Origin: Blastobasis lacticolella
Taxonomy: Eukaryota; Arthropoda; Insecta; Lepidoptera; Blastobasidae
Length of the DNA: 64,000 nucleotides
Assembly (NCBI GenBank): GCA_905147135.1
Contig: LR990049.1
Coordinates: 16,695,428-16,759,427, forward strand
Direction of reading: 5' to 3'
Within the stretch, counting starts at the first letter, position 1; each line of letters starts with the position of its first letter. A program made the translations under genes and the position numbers. Shown piece after piece: positions 11,016 through 21,470 of the stretch. The notes below the pieces were generated by a model that was given only the letters and a program-made list of their open reading frames with translations, had not been told where the DNA came from and did not search any database.

Positions 11016-11402
11016 TTAAAAGAAAAATGAATTAACGTAGGCTCTGTGGGTTTCTTGCCGTTTCTTTCCCCCACGGAGAACCACCTTGGAAGCGGCGTCA
11101 AATTTCTTTCCTTTCCCACTCATAGTGACTTCTGCCTGCGGTTGGGTAGGGGTAAGATAGTGGTAGGGTAGGGGTAGGATAGTAATAGGGTAGGAGTAAG
11201 ATAGTGGTAGAGTAGGGAAAAGGTAGCGGTAGGGTAGGGTTAAGGCAGTAGGAGAATATGGTAGGGGTAAGCTAGGGGTAGGGTAGGGATAGGATAGAGT
11301 AGGCTGGGAGCAGCTACCTATCACATGCAGCATGTGTAATGCACGCTCACTTAAAAGTCTGTCTGGCGGTGGCGTGGGGGCTGGGTCGCTCTTTTCCCTC
11401 AA
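11016..11402 (-). other. Repeat-derived open frame with a basic N-terminal-like segment
   Basis: The minus-strand frame ends with GKGKKFDAASKVVLRGGKK, a basic segment coded at about 11115-11045. Before it lies a Pro/Tyr/Leu-rich stretch that is simply the translation of the GGTAG array. I do not recognise a family. The frame is most likely a product of the repeat and not a gene. Confidence 0.35.
11140..11312. repeat. Degenerate (GGGTA)n / GGTAG minisatellite
   Basis: A degenerate array of GGGTAG, GGGGTAG and GGATAG units. A related array lies at 11850-11945. The units are close to, but not, the insect telomere repeat TTAGG. Confidence 0.85.
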
Positions 11403-11499
11403 ATATGGTTGAATTGGACGATGGCTGGGCCCTGCGTTATACTCGTGAACGGGTGCTGCCTTGGTAGACTGGCTTACTCTTGCTGTAGTTTTACGTGGG

Positions 11500-11740
11500 T
11501 TTTCTTAATTTTACTAGACATATTTATATGATATATTTAGCGCGGTCCGGCTTTGCCTGGCATTGCCGGGCACGGTCCGGTCGTGACTGGCGTGGGGTAA
11601 CTTTGCTGCTGCCATGGGGCGGCCAGCGTGTCACTGTGTGCTTCCTTCCTACTTTCCTACCCCCCTCCTTTTTGACGATTGAAAGAGATATTTAATGTCC
11701 TAATCAATAAAGAATTTTTTTTTTGTTTTTCATTTTGCCT
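11500..11740 (+). mobile_element. Unassigned retroelement 3' end with A/T tail
   Basis: A GC-rich segment with internal repeats of GGTCCGG and GGCATTGCCGGGC is followed by C-rich sequence and 'aatcaataaagaa' plus a T run. It resembles a non-LTR retroelement or processed 3' end carrying an AATAAA signal. No coding part is visible. Confidence 0.35.
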
Positions 11741-11849
11741 TTGAACTTTACCAAAATTAAAACAATAGCATGTACTCGTATATTCAGCCGTTGACTAAAA
11801 ACTTTTGGACCAGCCAACGTACCTACCCTACAGAGGATCCCTCCAGTGT

Positions 11850-11945
11850 GTAGAGTAGGTGTAGGGTAGGGTAGGATTAGGGGTACAGTAGGGTAGGGTA
11901 TAGTAGGGTAGGGCAAGAGTAAAGTAAGGTAGGGGTAGGGGTAGG
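11850..11945. repeat. Second degenerate GGTAG array
   Basis: The units GGGTAGG, GGGTA and AGTAGGG repeat imperfectly. Together with the 11140-11312 array they flank the sequence at 11500-11740. Confidence 0.8.
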
Positions 11946-12002
11946 ACAACACGCGTACGAATTCGATCCTGGCCAATTACTAGTAAGTATAGTTTTGGCC
12001 GT

Positions 12003-12068
12003 GTGGTGTCCGGCAGAGTAGAATAGCACCAATCCCTTACACTCGTAGGCGTCGTACAAGGCGACTAA
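12003..12068 (+). mobile_element. Repeat-C, 5' fragment
   Basis: It carries the first ~65 bp of repeat-C ('gtgtggtgtccggcagagta', then 'gtcgtacaaggcgactaatg'). Full copies lie at 45085-45338 (+), 62703-62935 (+) and 23985-24243 (-). It stops exactly where a Jockey-type LINE fragment begins at 12069. Confidence 0.7.
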
Positions 12069-12972
12069 TGTACTCCGGATACTCGCAAACTGAAGAAAGC
12101 CTTTAACCTCGCCGCCAAGTCTTGCAAAAGAACGCTACGCAGGACTCGATTCGATTACATTAGTCGGATTGGCACTAAACTGGCCTCTTACCCTCCTGGG
12201 AGTAAGGCGTTTTGGTCTTTGGCAAAAGCGGTCGAATTCAATTTTAGTCAATCTTCGTTACCACCATTGCTGAAACCGGACGGGACACTGGCGCATGCTG
12301 CAGAGGAGAAAGCAAATTTACTTGCTTCTCATTTCGCGGCGAATTCACGTTTGGAAACTGCAGGTAAAACTCCACCTATTTGACCCTGCACTGACTGCAC
12401 TATGGCAGAGGCATATTTGGAGTGAGGCCATTGAGAAGCATGGCGAGGCCCTTGCTGTGTCTCTCGATATCTCCAAGGCTTTTGACAGGGTTTTGCACGC
12501 AGCCCTTTTAAGCAAGCTTCCAAGTCATACGGTATTTCTGCTGGCTTTTGCACCTGGATGTCGGATTTTCTGAATGAACGATCAATCTGTGTTGTTCTAG
12601 ATGGTTACACGTCTGATCTTAAGGCTATCGACGCGGGAGTTCCTCAGGGGTCGGTTCTGTCTGCGACACTTTTCCTGCTGCATAATAACGATCTGCTTGG
12701 ACCCGGTATTTTTGGGTACGCAGACGACAGCACAATAACGATTATATAGCTGGCAGATGCAAAAGCCAACAGGGGTGATATTCGGTCTTGTCGAGAGGTC
12801 ATGGTTGAACGAGGCTCTCAAGGCAGTGTCCGATTGGGGCGAAGCCAATTTAGTGTCGTTCAACGCCACCAAAACACAGACGTGTTTGTTTTCCACTAAG
12901 CGGAGTCCATTTCATCTAGCTCCGACTTTCCGGAGTGTATCTGTGAAAATTACCGACAACCTACAGCAACAT
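12069..12972 (+). pseudogene. Jockey-type LINE RT fragment
   Basis: Blocks spread over all three frames read in LINE order: LKKAFNLAAKSCKRTLRRT, FWSLAKAVEFNFSQSSLPP, LKPDGTLAHAAEEKANLLA, then VSLDISKAFDRVLHAALLSK, MSDFLNERSICVVLDG, GVPQGSVLSATLFLL and FGYADDSTI (about 12712-12738). The PQGS and YADD boxes survive. A deletion removes the RT fingers between about 12375 and 12390, and frameshifts are scattered. The copy ends within APTFRSVSVKITDN at 12972, where a gag-type sequence in the opposite orientation begins. Confidence 0.85.
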
Positions 12973-14935
12973 TGTTTCCATCATGTCAGTTACACTTTTT
13001 GAGTCTGTTTGTGCTTCTTGTCTTTCTTTTTCTTGTCCTTTGGGTTTTTTAGTTACTTCCGCGTAGGATTTACTCTGTGGTGGGTTTTGATTAGTTGAAG
13101 GGTCTACTTCGTTCTCCCTTTCTTTTGGACACGAATGTTCGTATTTTGTCGGGGTTCTCTATTTTTGGGTTTGATTTTGAATAATCTTTCCTTATATTAC
13201 TTATATTTTACGCAACCTTTATAGCTCGCTGGGTGCTTTTCCTCACAATTTTCACATGTGGCATCAGTATATCACTTTTTTATACAAGAAGAGGTGGTCT
13301 TTTGCACATTCCACGAATCTATATGGCCTTTGACACAGATTTTTTGTATGTCCGAATCTTTGGCACCTCTTACATTGTATGATTTCTTTCTTTTTATATG
13401 GAGCTTCGAATGTCATAACCATTTGGTTTAATCGCATTAGTTTGAATATTTCCTTATTGTTTTTGTTGAGTTCAAATCTATAAATAGGGGTTATAACAGT
13501 AGGGGTTCTTTAGATGATCTGTGGAGTACATTTACAATGTTTCTGACTTCATGCCCTTGATCCTTCTCTTCTCGGTCCATTCTTGCTTGATTATGGCTTT
13601 ATCTTCTGTGGAGTGTATTCCTCGCAGTATAACTCTGTAAGCTCTTTCACTCTTGAGTTGATAGGTGTAGTGTGATATGTTGTTGTTTTTTTTTATTACT
13701 TTACTAGCCAGGCATTTGACCGCCACCTCACCTGGTGGTAAGTGACGATGCGGCCGATGATGGAGCATGCCTGTCTAGGAACAGCCTATTCACTCTAGCC
13801 TTGAAGGCATCCAGATTATATTGATCAGGGAACACACTCGCAGGCAACGCATTTCACTCCTTAGCCGTACGCATTATAAAAGTCGAGCCAAAGCGGCTCG
13901 TGCGGATAGTTGGAAGATGCACGACATAAGGATGAAGCGCTCGCCCGGATCACGTCTCCTGATGGCGGAAAGGGGCCGGCGGAATGAGGTCGTGTAACTG
14001 CTTTGCACACTCTCCGAAGTGTAACCTGTAGAAAACCGACAAACGCGCAACCCTACGCCGATGCTCGAGGCTCTGCAGCTTAGCCTCAATCAACTGCGGA
14101 GCACAAATTAATCTCTTTGCACGTTTCCGAATCCAAAGCAGCCAGTTGGTATTTGGCTGATCTATCCCAGAGGTGGCAGCAGTACTCTATGCATGATCGG
14201 ATTTGTGCTTGATATAACTGAAGCAACTGCCTTGAAGTGAAGTACCGCTTGACCTTCGACAGGATTCCAAGTTTTTTAGCTGCAGTCTTGGCTTTTGATT
14301 CGATGTACTGTCCAAAGTTGAGATTGGTTGATAGCTCAACACCCAGGAGCTGTAGGCTGTCGGTAATTTCCACAGATACATTCCGGAAAGTCGGAGCCGG
14401 GTTACGAATAAAATTATCTCTTATGACTTTGTATGTATCAACGTCGATGTACATTAACTTTATAACATGTCCCGATCGCAGTGTGGTCAATGTGTGCCTT
14501 GAAAACTATAATCTTATTTAATGCGTATTTTAGTAGCTTCATATCCATTACTCCAGTTACAAAGATAAGCTCAGGCTTACGAGTGTATTCCTTGACAGGG
14601 GTCTCTTTATCTTCATCATCGTCACTCAGTATTTCGAACTGATTTTGAGTTGATATTGCGAAGGCCGTTGCATTCCTTATCTTATTCATGTTATCGTTTT
14701 GTATTGGGCTAGCTTGTTTATTTTTCTGTCTTTTGAGGGGGACTTTGTCGCTTTGCCATTCATTTTGTATAGTTGATGGTGGTTGTTCTGTTATTTATGG
14801 TGGTGTTGCATCTGGCATATGTGTTGTTTGCGTGGGTATAGCGCCCATTTCCTTTACATTACTTGCTGTTAATGTTGACAGACTACTACTCCGAATTCGG
14901 TTAAACATACTTTTATGGAAAGTCTATTAGACAAT
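12973..14935 (-). pseudogene. Jockey-type LINE ORF1 (gag-like, zinc knuckle), interrupted
   Basis: Minus-strand pieces form a gag-like ORF1. From the N-terminal side: NQFEILSDDDEDKETPV and ELIFVTGVMDMKLLKYALN (14650-14510), then IDVDTYKVIRDNFI (about 14450-14415). After an inserted LINE tail come ISHYTYQLKSERAYRVILRG (PRE_C2HC-type domain, about 13685-13625), a CKRCQRFGHTKNLC knuckle (C-x2-C-x4-H-x4-C, about 13375-13333), and SKSYAEVTKK near the C-terminus (about 13070). Frameshifts make it non-coding. This ORF1 type is established for Jockey-group LINEs; the knuckle is not evidence of a retrovirus. Confidence 0.8.
13690..14412 (-). mobile_element. 5'-truncated LINE tail nested in the gag-like ORF1
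   Basis: On the minus strand it starts APTFRNVSVEITDSLQLLG and runs through LLQLYQAQIRSCIEYCCHLW, a TIRTSRFGSTFIMRTAKE block and [19 protein letters not shown]. It ends with an A-rich tail at about 13690. The same C-terminal piece recurs at 16255, 31927, 32682 and 52205, so this is a high-copy family that mostly inserts as short 3' fragments. The host ORF1 resumes on both sides in the same orientation. Confidence 0.8.
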
Positions 14936-16254
14936 GTTAGTGTTCATAGGAGTTTTGCTGAGTTTGGTTTTCATTTTTATTCATTTGAGACATCTAAATT
15001 TTTGGTCCACTTGTACCAATGGAATAGCTTTTGAGATTTAGGTATAATACGCATTAGTAATTTGCTTACTACATTTACTTATACAAGTGATCAATTTATT
15101 TAACTCTGGGAGATGTCGCAGTTTTTCTATTTGACCCGTTATTTTTGCGGATCCAATGAAAAGAATTGCTAATGCATTCGTATCTAATTTAATTTGCAAA
15201 CTTATCCAACAATAGAATAATTTTTTTAAAGGGGGACTCCCAGTTTATTATTGCCTATATCAATAAATTATTATTCACTGGCATTAATTATTATTATCTA
15301 GCATTTGCACTATCTATAAAAGATAATGTTCTTTTATTTCTGTGAGATAATGATGCAATATCAATGAATTCCAAGGATAATTTTCAATTAGGCTATTTAC
15401 CTAACCAGTGCGGCCATATCTTTTTCAGTTTATGATTGTTTTGTGTTTGTTGATTGTGAATATGATGAGGCTAATAAGCCAGAAAAAAATCAAAAATTAT
15501 GAGTATTATCATTAATAGGCAGCCGCCGTGTAGATTTACGTGATGTAGGTCACGTATGTCGATATGGTGTTGCTGCATGAATTAACACAAAAACTGCTAT
15601 TCAGTATTGCTAGTATTTGTAAATTTGGTAGTTTTTTGACATTTTGTTCGGCCGTTCGGACATGGTCGTCGAGTTTTGACGTATATACCTTAGACAACGT
15701 TTTAGTCATAGTAATAAGGTTTCAATGTTTCAACCTACCGTTTCAATGTTTTATTTTTGTTAATCAAAATAAATCTTCGAAACCACATCGATTCAGGTAT
15801 ACAAGTTGTCAACTATTGTCGGATGAAATCCGGTCCATATGTTATCAATTTTGATATTTTTTAATCTTCCTTACGCGACCCCTTTTTGTGCGATTTTGTG
15901 ATGACGCGATTTTTTAAATTCGCTCTAATTTACCCCGCATTACGCGGATGCATACGGGGTGATAGATACATTGGTGCGTTTCGTGCAACTCTAATTGTTT
16001 TGCGTCTACCGCAAAGGGTATATGGCACCCTCCGGGCTTACGAGGGAGGGAGGCAGAGAACACTCATGTGTACCATGTGTGCCACGCTGGTGATGCTGGA
16101 CTCGCAAGAGAGACCTAGGCGCCTATGAGCTAAACTTTGCCTTTAGGAATATCCGGGAAGGCTTTCTAGGTTTCATCGAATGCGATACCCCATAGGGACG
16201 GTGTGCGCACAGTTTCAGGGGGCTTACCTTGACCTTTTACAGAAATACCTAAAC
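14936..16254. other. Unassigned sequence, 1.3 kb
   Basis: AT-rich to about 15860, then GC-richer. Open frames at 15564-15854 and 15886-16128 show no motif or splice context. Nothing here matches the repeats identified elsewhere in the window. Confidence 0.35.
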
Positions 16255-16545
16255 TCCGCTGCCCTCCTTCCGCCGTCGGGAGACGCGATCCGGGCGAGCG
16301 CTTCATCCTTATGTCGTGGATCTTCCAGCTATCCGCTCGAACCGCTTTGGCTCGACCTTTATAATGCGTACGGCTAAGGAATGGAACGCGTTGCCTGCGA
16401 GTGTGTTCCCTGATCAATATAATCTGGATGCCTTCAAGGCTAGAGTGAATAGGCTGTTCCAAGACGAGCATGCTTCATCTTCGGCCGCATCGTCACTTAC
16501 TAACAGGTAAGATGGCGGTCAAATGCCTGTCTTGTCTAATACATA
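16255..16545 (+). mobile_element. 5'-truncated Jockey-type LINE tail
   Basis: Encodes SGRALHPYVVDLPAI in one frame and NRFGSTFIMRTAKEWNALPA followed by [16 protein letters not shown], the C-terminal tail of the same LINE family as 13690-14412. Its 3' untranslated end was then hit by the mariner element at 16546. Confidence 0.85.
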
Positions 16546-16547
16546 TA

Positions 16548-19351
16548 CAGGGTGTCCCAGAAGTGACACGTCACAGTGACACCAGGGGTAGGTCAGCGTA
16601 TGAGGCACCGAACCAGCCTAACATGACCCTAGTAAAAGTTGCATGGTTTTCGAGTTATTGCCAAAATAAAGATTTTACTGAATTTTCCCTTTTTTTAACA
16701 GTGCTACTGCCAGCATTCACTTGGAAAGCTCTCGAAGTTAGTTTTTTTATGTGTATGGAACCATGAATAGTTAATTAAGATTTTTGAAATGTTATTTTGT
16801 CAATAAGTTGTGTAAAATGCTGAAAAATACGGGATTCATCTCGATTTAAATTTTCAGCAAAAAAATAATTTCAACTTTGACCACCTGCCGTGAAAAAAAA
16901 ATCCTAGAAACGAAACGATCAAATAACGTGGAAAACCTGAGCATGTTATGCAGATTCAGAAATGGTACAATACACTGCAATAAGATAGGAATTCGTATCA
17001 CTTTAACGTGCCCTATTGAACTAAATCAGAACTAGGAACCCCGCAAGCTGTCGCTGCTAGGTAAAAAATAATGCTATACACTACGATATCTCATTTATTA
17101 CCTGATCCTTTTATCATTAGCCAAATGTGCGAGAGTGAAAGAGATGGAAATAATGTTTATCTACCTTTTGAAGGGTATTGTTGGCTGATGGCCGAATAAA
17201 AGTTCAGTTAACAATAAAAACATGTTTAACTTTCATTGGTTTATTTTAATAATTTAAATTTATTTACAATAAGTGTTCGAATTGTCTCCCTCGGACTCTT
17301 ATGCACAAATTACATCGTCTGATAAAGTTTCTGCTCAATTTTCTTAAACTTATATCCGATATGGTCCGAGCTGCGTCGAATACACGTTGCCGTAATTCTT
17401 CTTCAGATCGTATTGGTTTACAATAAACTTTATCTTTCAAACATCCCCAATAAAAAAAATCTAGTGGATTTAGATCCGGGGAACGCGGTGGCCATAAAAT
17501 TGGTCTCAGTCGCCCGATCCATCTCTCGGGAAATGTGTTGCTGAGGTGCTCGCGGACTAGACGAGCGTAGTGTGCCGGGCAACCATCTTGCTGAAACCAC
17601 ATTCTTATTCTCAGTGCCAACGGCATATCTTCCAATAAGACTGGGAGTTCGTTTTGCAAAAATTTAAGATAATTTGTACCATTCAGAATAGCCGGCAATT
17701 CGACCGGTCCTATTATTTAGCCGTTAAATATTCCCGTCCACAAATTAATTTTGAATTGGTACTGGGACCGGTCTTCTCTTTCTTCGTGTAGGTTTGTTAA
17801 TTGCCAGCTATGGATATTATGCAAGTTGAGATACCCATCCCTTCTGCAGGACGATTCGTCGCTCCACAATACTTCATTGAAGAAGTTTGGATTTTTCCTC
17901 CATTTCTCGAGCACTTGGCGGCAAAATTCAACACGGTGTGCGTAGTCAGTTGGAAGAAGTGTTTGGACACGTTGGATATGGTAGGGATGATACCTGTGAC
18001 GATTCAGAATTCGTTGTGTCGAGGATTTGGAGATGCCAGTGCGGCGTTCAATAATTCGCAATGAAGTTCCTGGCTCCACTTGTACTTCTTCTAAAACCAC
18101 GTCGTCGTCTACAGTCCGAGGTCTTCCTTCTCGCCTATTCGTTCCTGGGAATATGCCCTAGCGATAAGCGTTTACGACTCGTAAAATAACTTCATTAGTC
18201 TTCGGGTTACGATTTGGATATCGTTCCGAGTACAATCTTGCAGCCAGTCTTGCGTTGTACATAACGTTGCCTCGATTCGAAACATGCCTAGTTTCACCAT
18301 AAATTAAGTGCATGTCAGCGTACTCTGTATGAGTGTAATGGAGATTACGATTTGCCATCGTAGTAATGCAGCTCCGCAAAGCAAAATCAGTGTCCAATAG
18401 AGTGCCGAGTTGTCGTTTTGTTCCACACCACAAACAGTCCAAATAAAAAAAAACAGAGTCCAGAGAAAAGCCAAGTCGATTTAGTTTAGGAACACACGAA
18501 TTACAGGGACGCAGAGAACACAGGTATCGCACGAAACGCAAGGTAACGAACTGAATTGTTTCCAGAGCCACTGCTACTCGTGCTACATGTAAATAAACGG
18601 ACAAAGAACTCTATCCATCAAAATAAAGTAAAACAGGTACAAAGCCCGCGATAGAGGGGTCACGCCAGGTAGTAAGTAGCACGTGCGTCAGAGTCGGAGC
18701 TAGTAGCCAACGATATCCTTCAAAAGGGAGATAAACATTTTTTCCATCTCTTTCACTCTCGTACATTTGGCTAATAATAAAAGAGTCAGGTAACAAATGA
18801 GATATCGTAGTGTACAGCATTATTTTTTTACCTAACAGCGACAGCTTGCGGGGTTCCTAGTTCTAATTTAGTTCAGGGCACCGTAAAAGTGATACGAATT
18901 CCTATTTTGTTGCAGTAAGATACTTGTGTCGTACCATTTCTGAATCTGCATAACATGCTCAACTTTTCCACGTTATTTGCTCGTTTCGTTTCTAGGATTT
19001 TTTTTTCACGGCTGGTGGTCAAAGTTGAAATTATTTTTTTGCTGAAAATTTTAATCGAGATAAATCCCGTATTTTTCAGCATTTTACTCAACTTATTGAC
19101 AAAATAATATTTCAAAAATCTTAATTAACTATTCATGGTTCCATACACATAAAAAAACTAACTTCGAGAGCTTTCCAAGTAAATGCTGGCAGTAGCACTG
19201 TTAAAAAAAGGGAAAATTCAGTAAAATCTTTATTTTGGCAATAACTCGAAAACCGTGCAACTTTTACTGGAGTCATGTTAGGCTGGTTCGGTGCCTCATA
19301 CGCTGACCTACCCCTGGTGTCACTGTGACGTGTCACTTCTGGGACACCCTG
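16548..19351 (-). mobile_element. Tc1/mariner (DUF4817-type) transposon with ~640-bp TIRs
   Basis: The element starts CAGGGTGTCCCAGAAGTGAC and ends with its complement, flanked by TA on both sides (16546-16547 and 19352-19353). The terminal inverted repeats are very long: about 16548-17188 pairs with about 18700-19351, more than 90 percent identical by eye. The transposase gene (minus, 18358-17264) lies between and just inside the arms. It is inserted in the tail of a LINE copy. The arms differ by scattered substitutions, so the insertion is not fresh. Confidence 0.93.
17264..18358 (-). pseudogene. DUF4817/DDE transposase, two in-frame stops
   Basis: A single frame of 364 codons from ATG at 18358-18356 to the stop at 17264 is broken only by TAG at 18160-18158 and TAA at 17719-17717. 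The N-terminus (EYADMHLIYGETRH, LYSERYPNRNP) is the DUF4817 helix-turn-helix. Next come a second HTH (SLRIIERRTGISKSSTQRIL) and the DDE superfamily 3 core: LWSDES with the first Asp, WFQQDGCPAHYA with the second, and PPRSPDLNPLDFFYWG with the third. I count 36 residues between the second and third Asp. The three acidic residues are all present, so only the stops disable it. It would bind the TIRs and catalyse cut-and-paste. The upstream frame extension to 18604 is not needed. Confidence 0.93.
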
Positions 19352-19370
19352 TATATAAATATATATATAT

Positions 19371-20739
19371 TAGAGATGTAACGGATATCCGGCCACTATC
19401 CGGTATCCGGCCTATCCGGCCATAATTTACTATCCGGCCGGATACCGGATAGTAAAAAATGTATGAAAAGCCCATAAAAGTGATTTTGCTCATCGGAAAT
19501 ATATGCTCTTCTGTAGCAGTCGAATAAAAAGTCGTATCAATACGTTTAAAAACCATAAATATTAATCAAAGAAGTATTGATTATGTCGGCATCGGCACCT
19601 ATTCTACTCGTATCGTTCATTTGGTAGGTTAGCAAAAATTTTTAATAGTTTTCTGGTCTCTTCTTTTTGCTGGTCTCTTATTTTTGCACTATGCCTTATC
19701 CATTAGCTGGAGTCAGCTCTCCTCGTCTGCTTTCTCCATTTCTTTCTATTTTGAGCAGTAGCAGCGTCAATAATATTGTCCTTCAGTTTCCGTTAGTCCA
19801 CCGTCAGCTAGGTGGCGTGTGGGTGTCTTCCGCGTCAGCGAGTCGTCGTCGCCAAATTTAGGGCTACTTGCACTAAGGTGATCTTTGAGGCGGCGGAGCA
19901 CATGCTCACACCATTGCATTGAGCTTCCACGAGTATGGACATTACGTACTTTGCCCAATAGGGTGACACCCGCTGATCAGCATAAATACGCATTTTTGTC
20001 GTGTGTAGTTTTGACAAGTGCTGTTTAGTATTATAATGTACTTAGTGTAATAATTTAAAGTCAATCAAGATATATATTGATATTATAGATATGAAAAAGT
20101 ATTATCCTGGATTAAAATATGAATTTCTTTATATTTAGAGGTAGTATACGATGTCGTTTATACCCTACGATGCTGTGGGCTAATGTGTAAGTATATTAAA
20201 ACTATCAATCCGTATAAGGGCGGAAGAATTGTTCAGTTCAACGTTCAAATTATTCACATTAAACGAAAACTTTAAATTACATAAACACATGCAGTCGTAT
20301 ACAGCTTGTACAAACTAGTTCAGAGACGATGACCTGTGAATATCCGGCCGCCGGATATCCGGCTATCCGGCTAGGCCCGACTGGGGAAGTACCTCCACCT
20401 TACAGAATATCGCAGCTAAATAATACTCTTTTAAATAGTATTGTGTTTCTGCCGGTGAGTAAGGTTTCCAGTGCTCCATGGGGTGGGGATTTGGGGAACC
20501 GTGGCTTTGGCAGTGGAGTGGCATTTGCTTTTTGCTGCCAGAGCAACGTGTTATAGAGGTGGGCAACGCATTAGCGATACTCTTGGTGTTGCTAATGTCT
20601 ATAGGCAGTGGTGACCACTTTCCATCAGGTGGCCCGCTTGCCTGTTTGCCTAACGTATGACATAAAAAAAAAAAAAAAGGACGCTGGCCGGATATCCGGT
20701 ATCCGGTATCCGGCCAAATAACTATCCGTTTCATCTCTA
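19371..20739. mobile_element. hAT-like non-autonomous transposon
   Basis: The ends are TAGAGATGtAACGGATA and the complement of TAGAGATGaAACGGATA, with exact 8-bp flanking duplications ATATATAT (19363-19370 and 20740-20747). A TAGRG-type end with an 8-bp duplication is diagnostic of hAT. Subterminal clusters of TATCCGG/CCGGATA occur at both ends (19385-19455 and 20338-20372, 20690-20716), as expected for transposase-binding repeats. On the minus strand near 19980-19860 a short stretch (GKVRNVHTRG, EHVLRRLKDH) is weakly reminiscent of a BED finger. A repeat-B copy is nested at 20365-20672. The AT-rich target makes the duplication less unique than usual. Confidence 0.8.
20365..20672 (+). mobile_element. 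Repeat-B, longest copy, nested in the hAT element
   Basis: It begins 'cccgactggggaagtacctc', passes 'ttctgccggtgagtaaggtt' and 'catggggtggggatttgggg', and ends with the repeat-B core and a 14-bp A run. The minus-strand copy at 21255-21470 shares the same order. The A-tail shows retroposition; no protein part is visible, so it is either a SINE or a LINE 3' end. Confidence 0.75.
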
Positions 20740-20760
20740 ATATATATAATTTAGTAAATG

Positions 20761-20812
20761 TGCCAGCCTTATTCACATTTATCATAGTCACATGATAAAT
20801 GTGAATGAGGCT
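20761..20812. repeat. Short hairpin, ~22-bp stem and 8-base loop
   Basis: CAGCCTTATTCACATTTATCA pairs with TGATAAATGTGAATGAGGCTG around the loop tagtcaca, with one mismatched or wobble pair. It lies 14 bp beyond the hAT target duplication. It could be a tiny MITE remnant. Confidence 0.6.
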
Positions 20813-21254
20813 GATTGTAATTCATTTTCGCAATTTAAACATTTTAATTATTTATTTGCCTTATTATTTCACCAAACGCAATTTTGTCCGAAACACATCT
20901 TTCGCGTTACACGGATCTTTTTTGTTATACCATAAACAAACAAGCTTACGCGCCCTTAATACGTATTGTACACCCACAGAAAACTAACCGAGATAAGACG
21001 AAAAGGATGATAGTAGACCGGGCTGAACAAACTAGAACTGGCGTACAGAACATAGCTAACTGCGAAGTTGTATAGAGCTATATCTACCTCGGCTCTACTA
21101 TCTCCAGTACTAGAGGTGAGAAGACGAGATCAGACGACAATGTGCCGCTACTAGGTCGGTAGAGAGATGCTTCTGATGAGAAAGAAAAAGTCAAATAAAT
21201 TCAAGCAAGCGGCAGCCGTCTTACTCTACAAAAAAAAACTTCTTAAAATTATAC
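20813..21254. other. Unassigned sequence
   Basis: The segment 20985-21150 ('agataagacgaaaaggatg', 'gagctatatctacctcggct') vaguely resembles LINE RT C-terminal coding sequence, but no block is clear enough to call. Confidence 0.3.
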
Positions 21255-21470
21255 GGTAGGCAAACAGGCAAGCGGGCAACCTGCTGGAAAGTGGTATCTG
21301 CTACCTATAGACATTAGCAACACCATCGGGGTATCGCCAATGCGTTGCCCACCTCTATAACACGTTGCTCTGGCAGCAAAAGGCAAATGCCCCTCCACTG
21401 CCAATGGCACTGTTACCCAAATCCCCACCCCATGGGGCATTGGAGACCTTACTCACCGGCAGAAACACAA
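21255..21470 (-). mobile_element. Repeat-B, minus-strand copy
   Basis: The complement of the 20440-20672 part of repeat-B, with 'ggcaaacaggcaagcgggc' at its 3' side and 'tactcaccggcagaaacaca' at the 5' side. It lies only about 600 bp from the + strand copy, as an inverted pair. Confidence 0.75.

Noticed and set aside
11140..11312. Interstitial telomere repeat
   Set aside because: Units are GGTAG/GGGTAG, not TTAGG, and very irregular.
13333..13375. Retroviral-type gag because of the CCHC knuckle
   Set aside because: The PRE_C2HC-type domain before it and the absence of LTRs, protease or integrase point to the ORF1 of a Jockey-group LINE.
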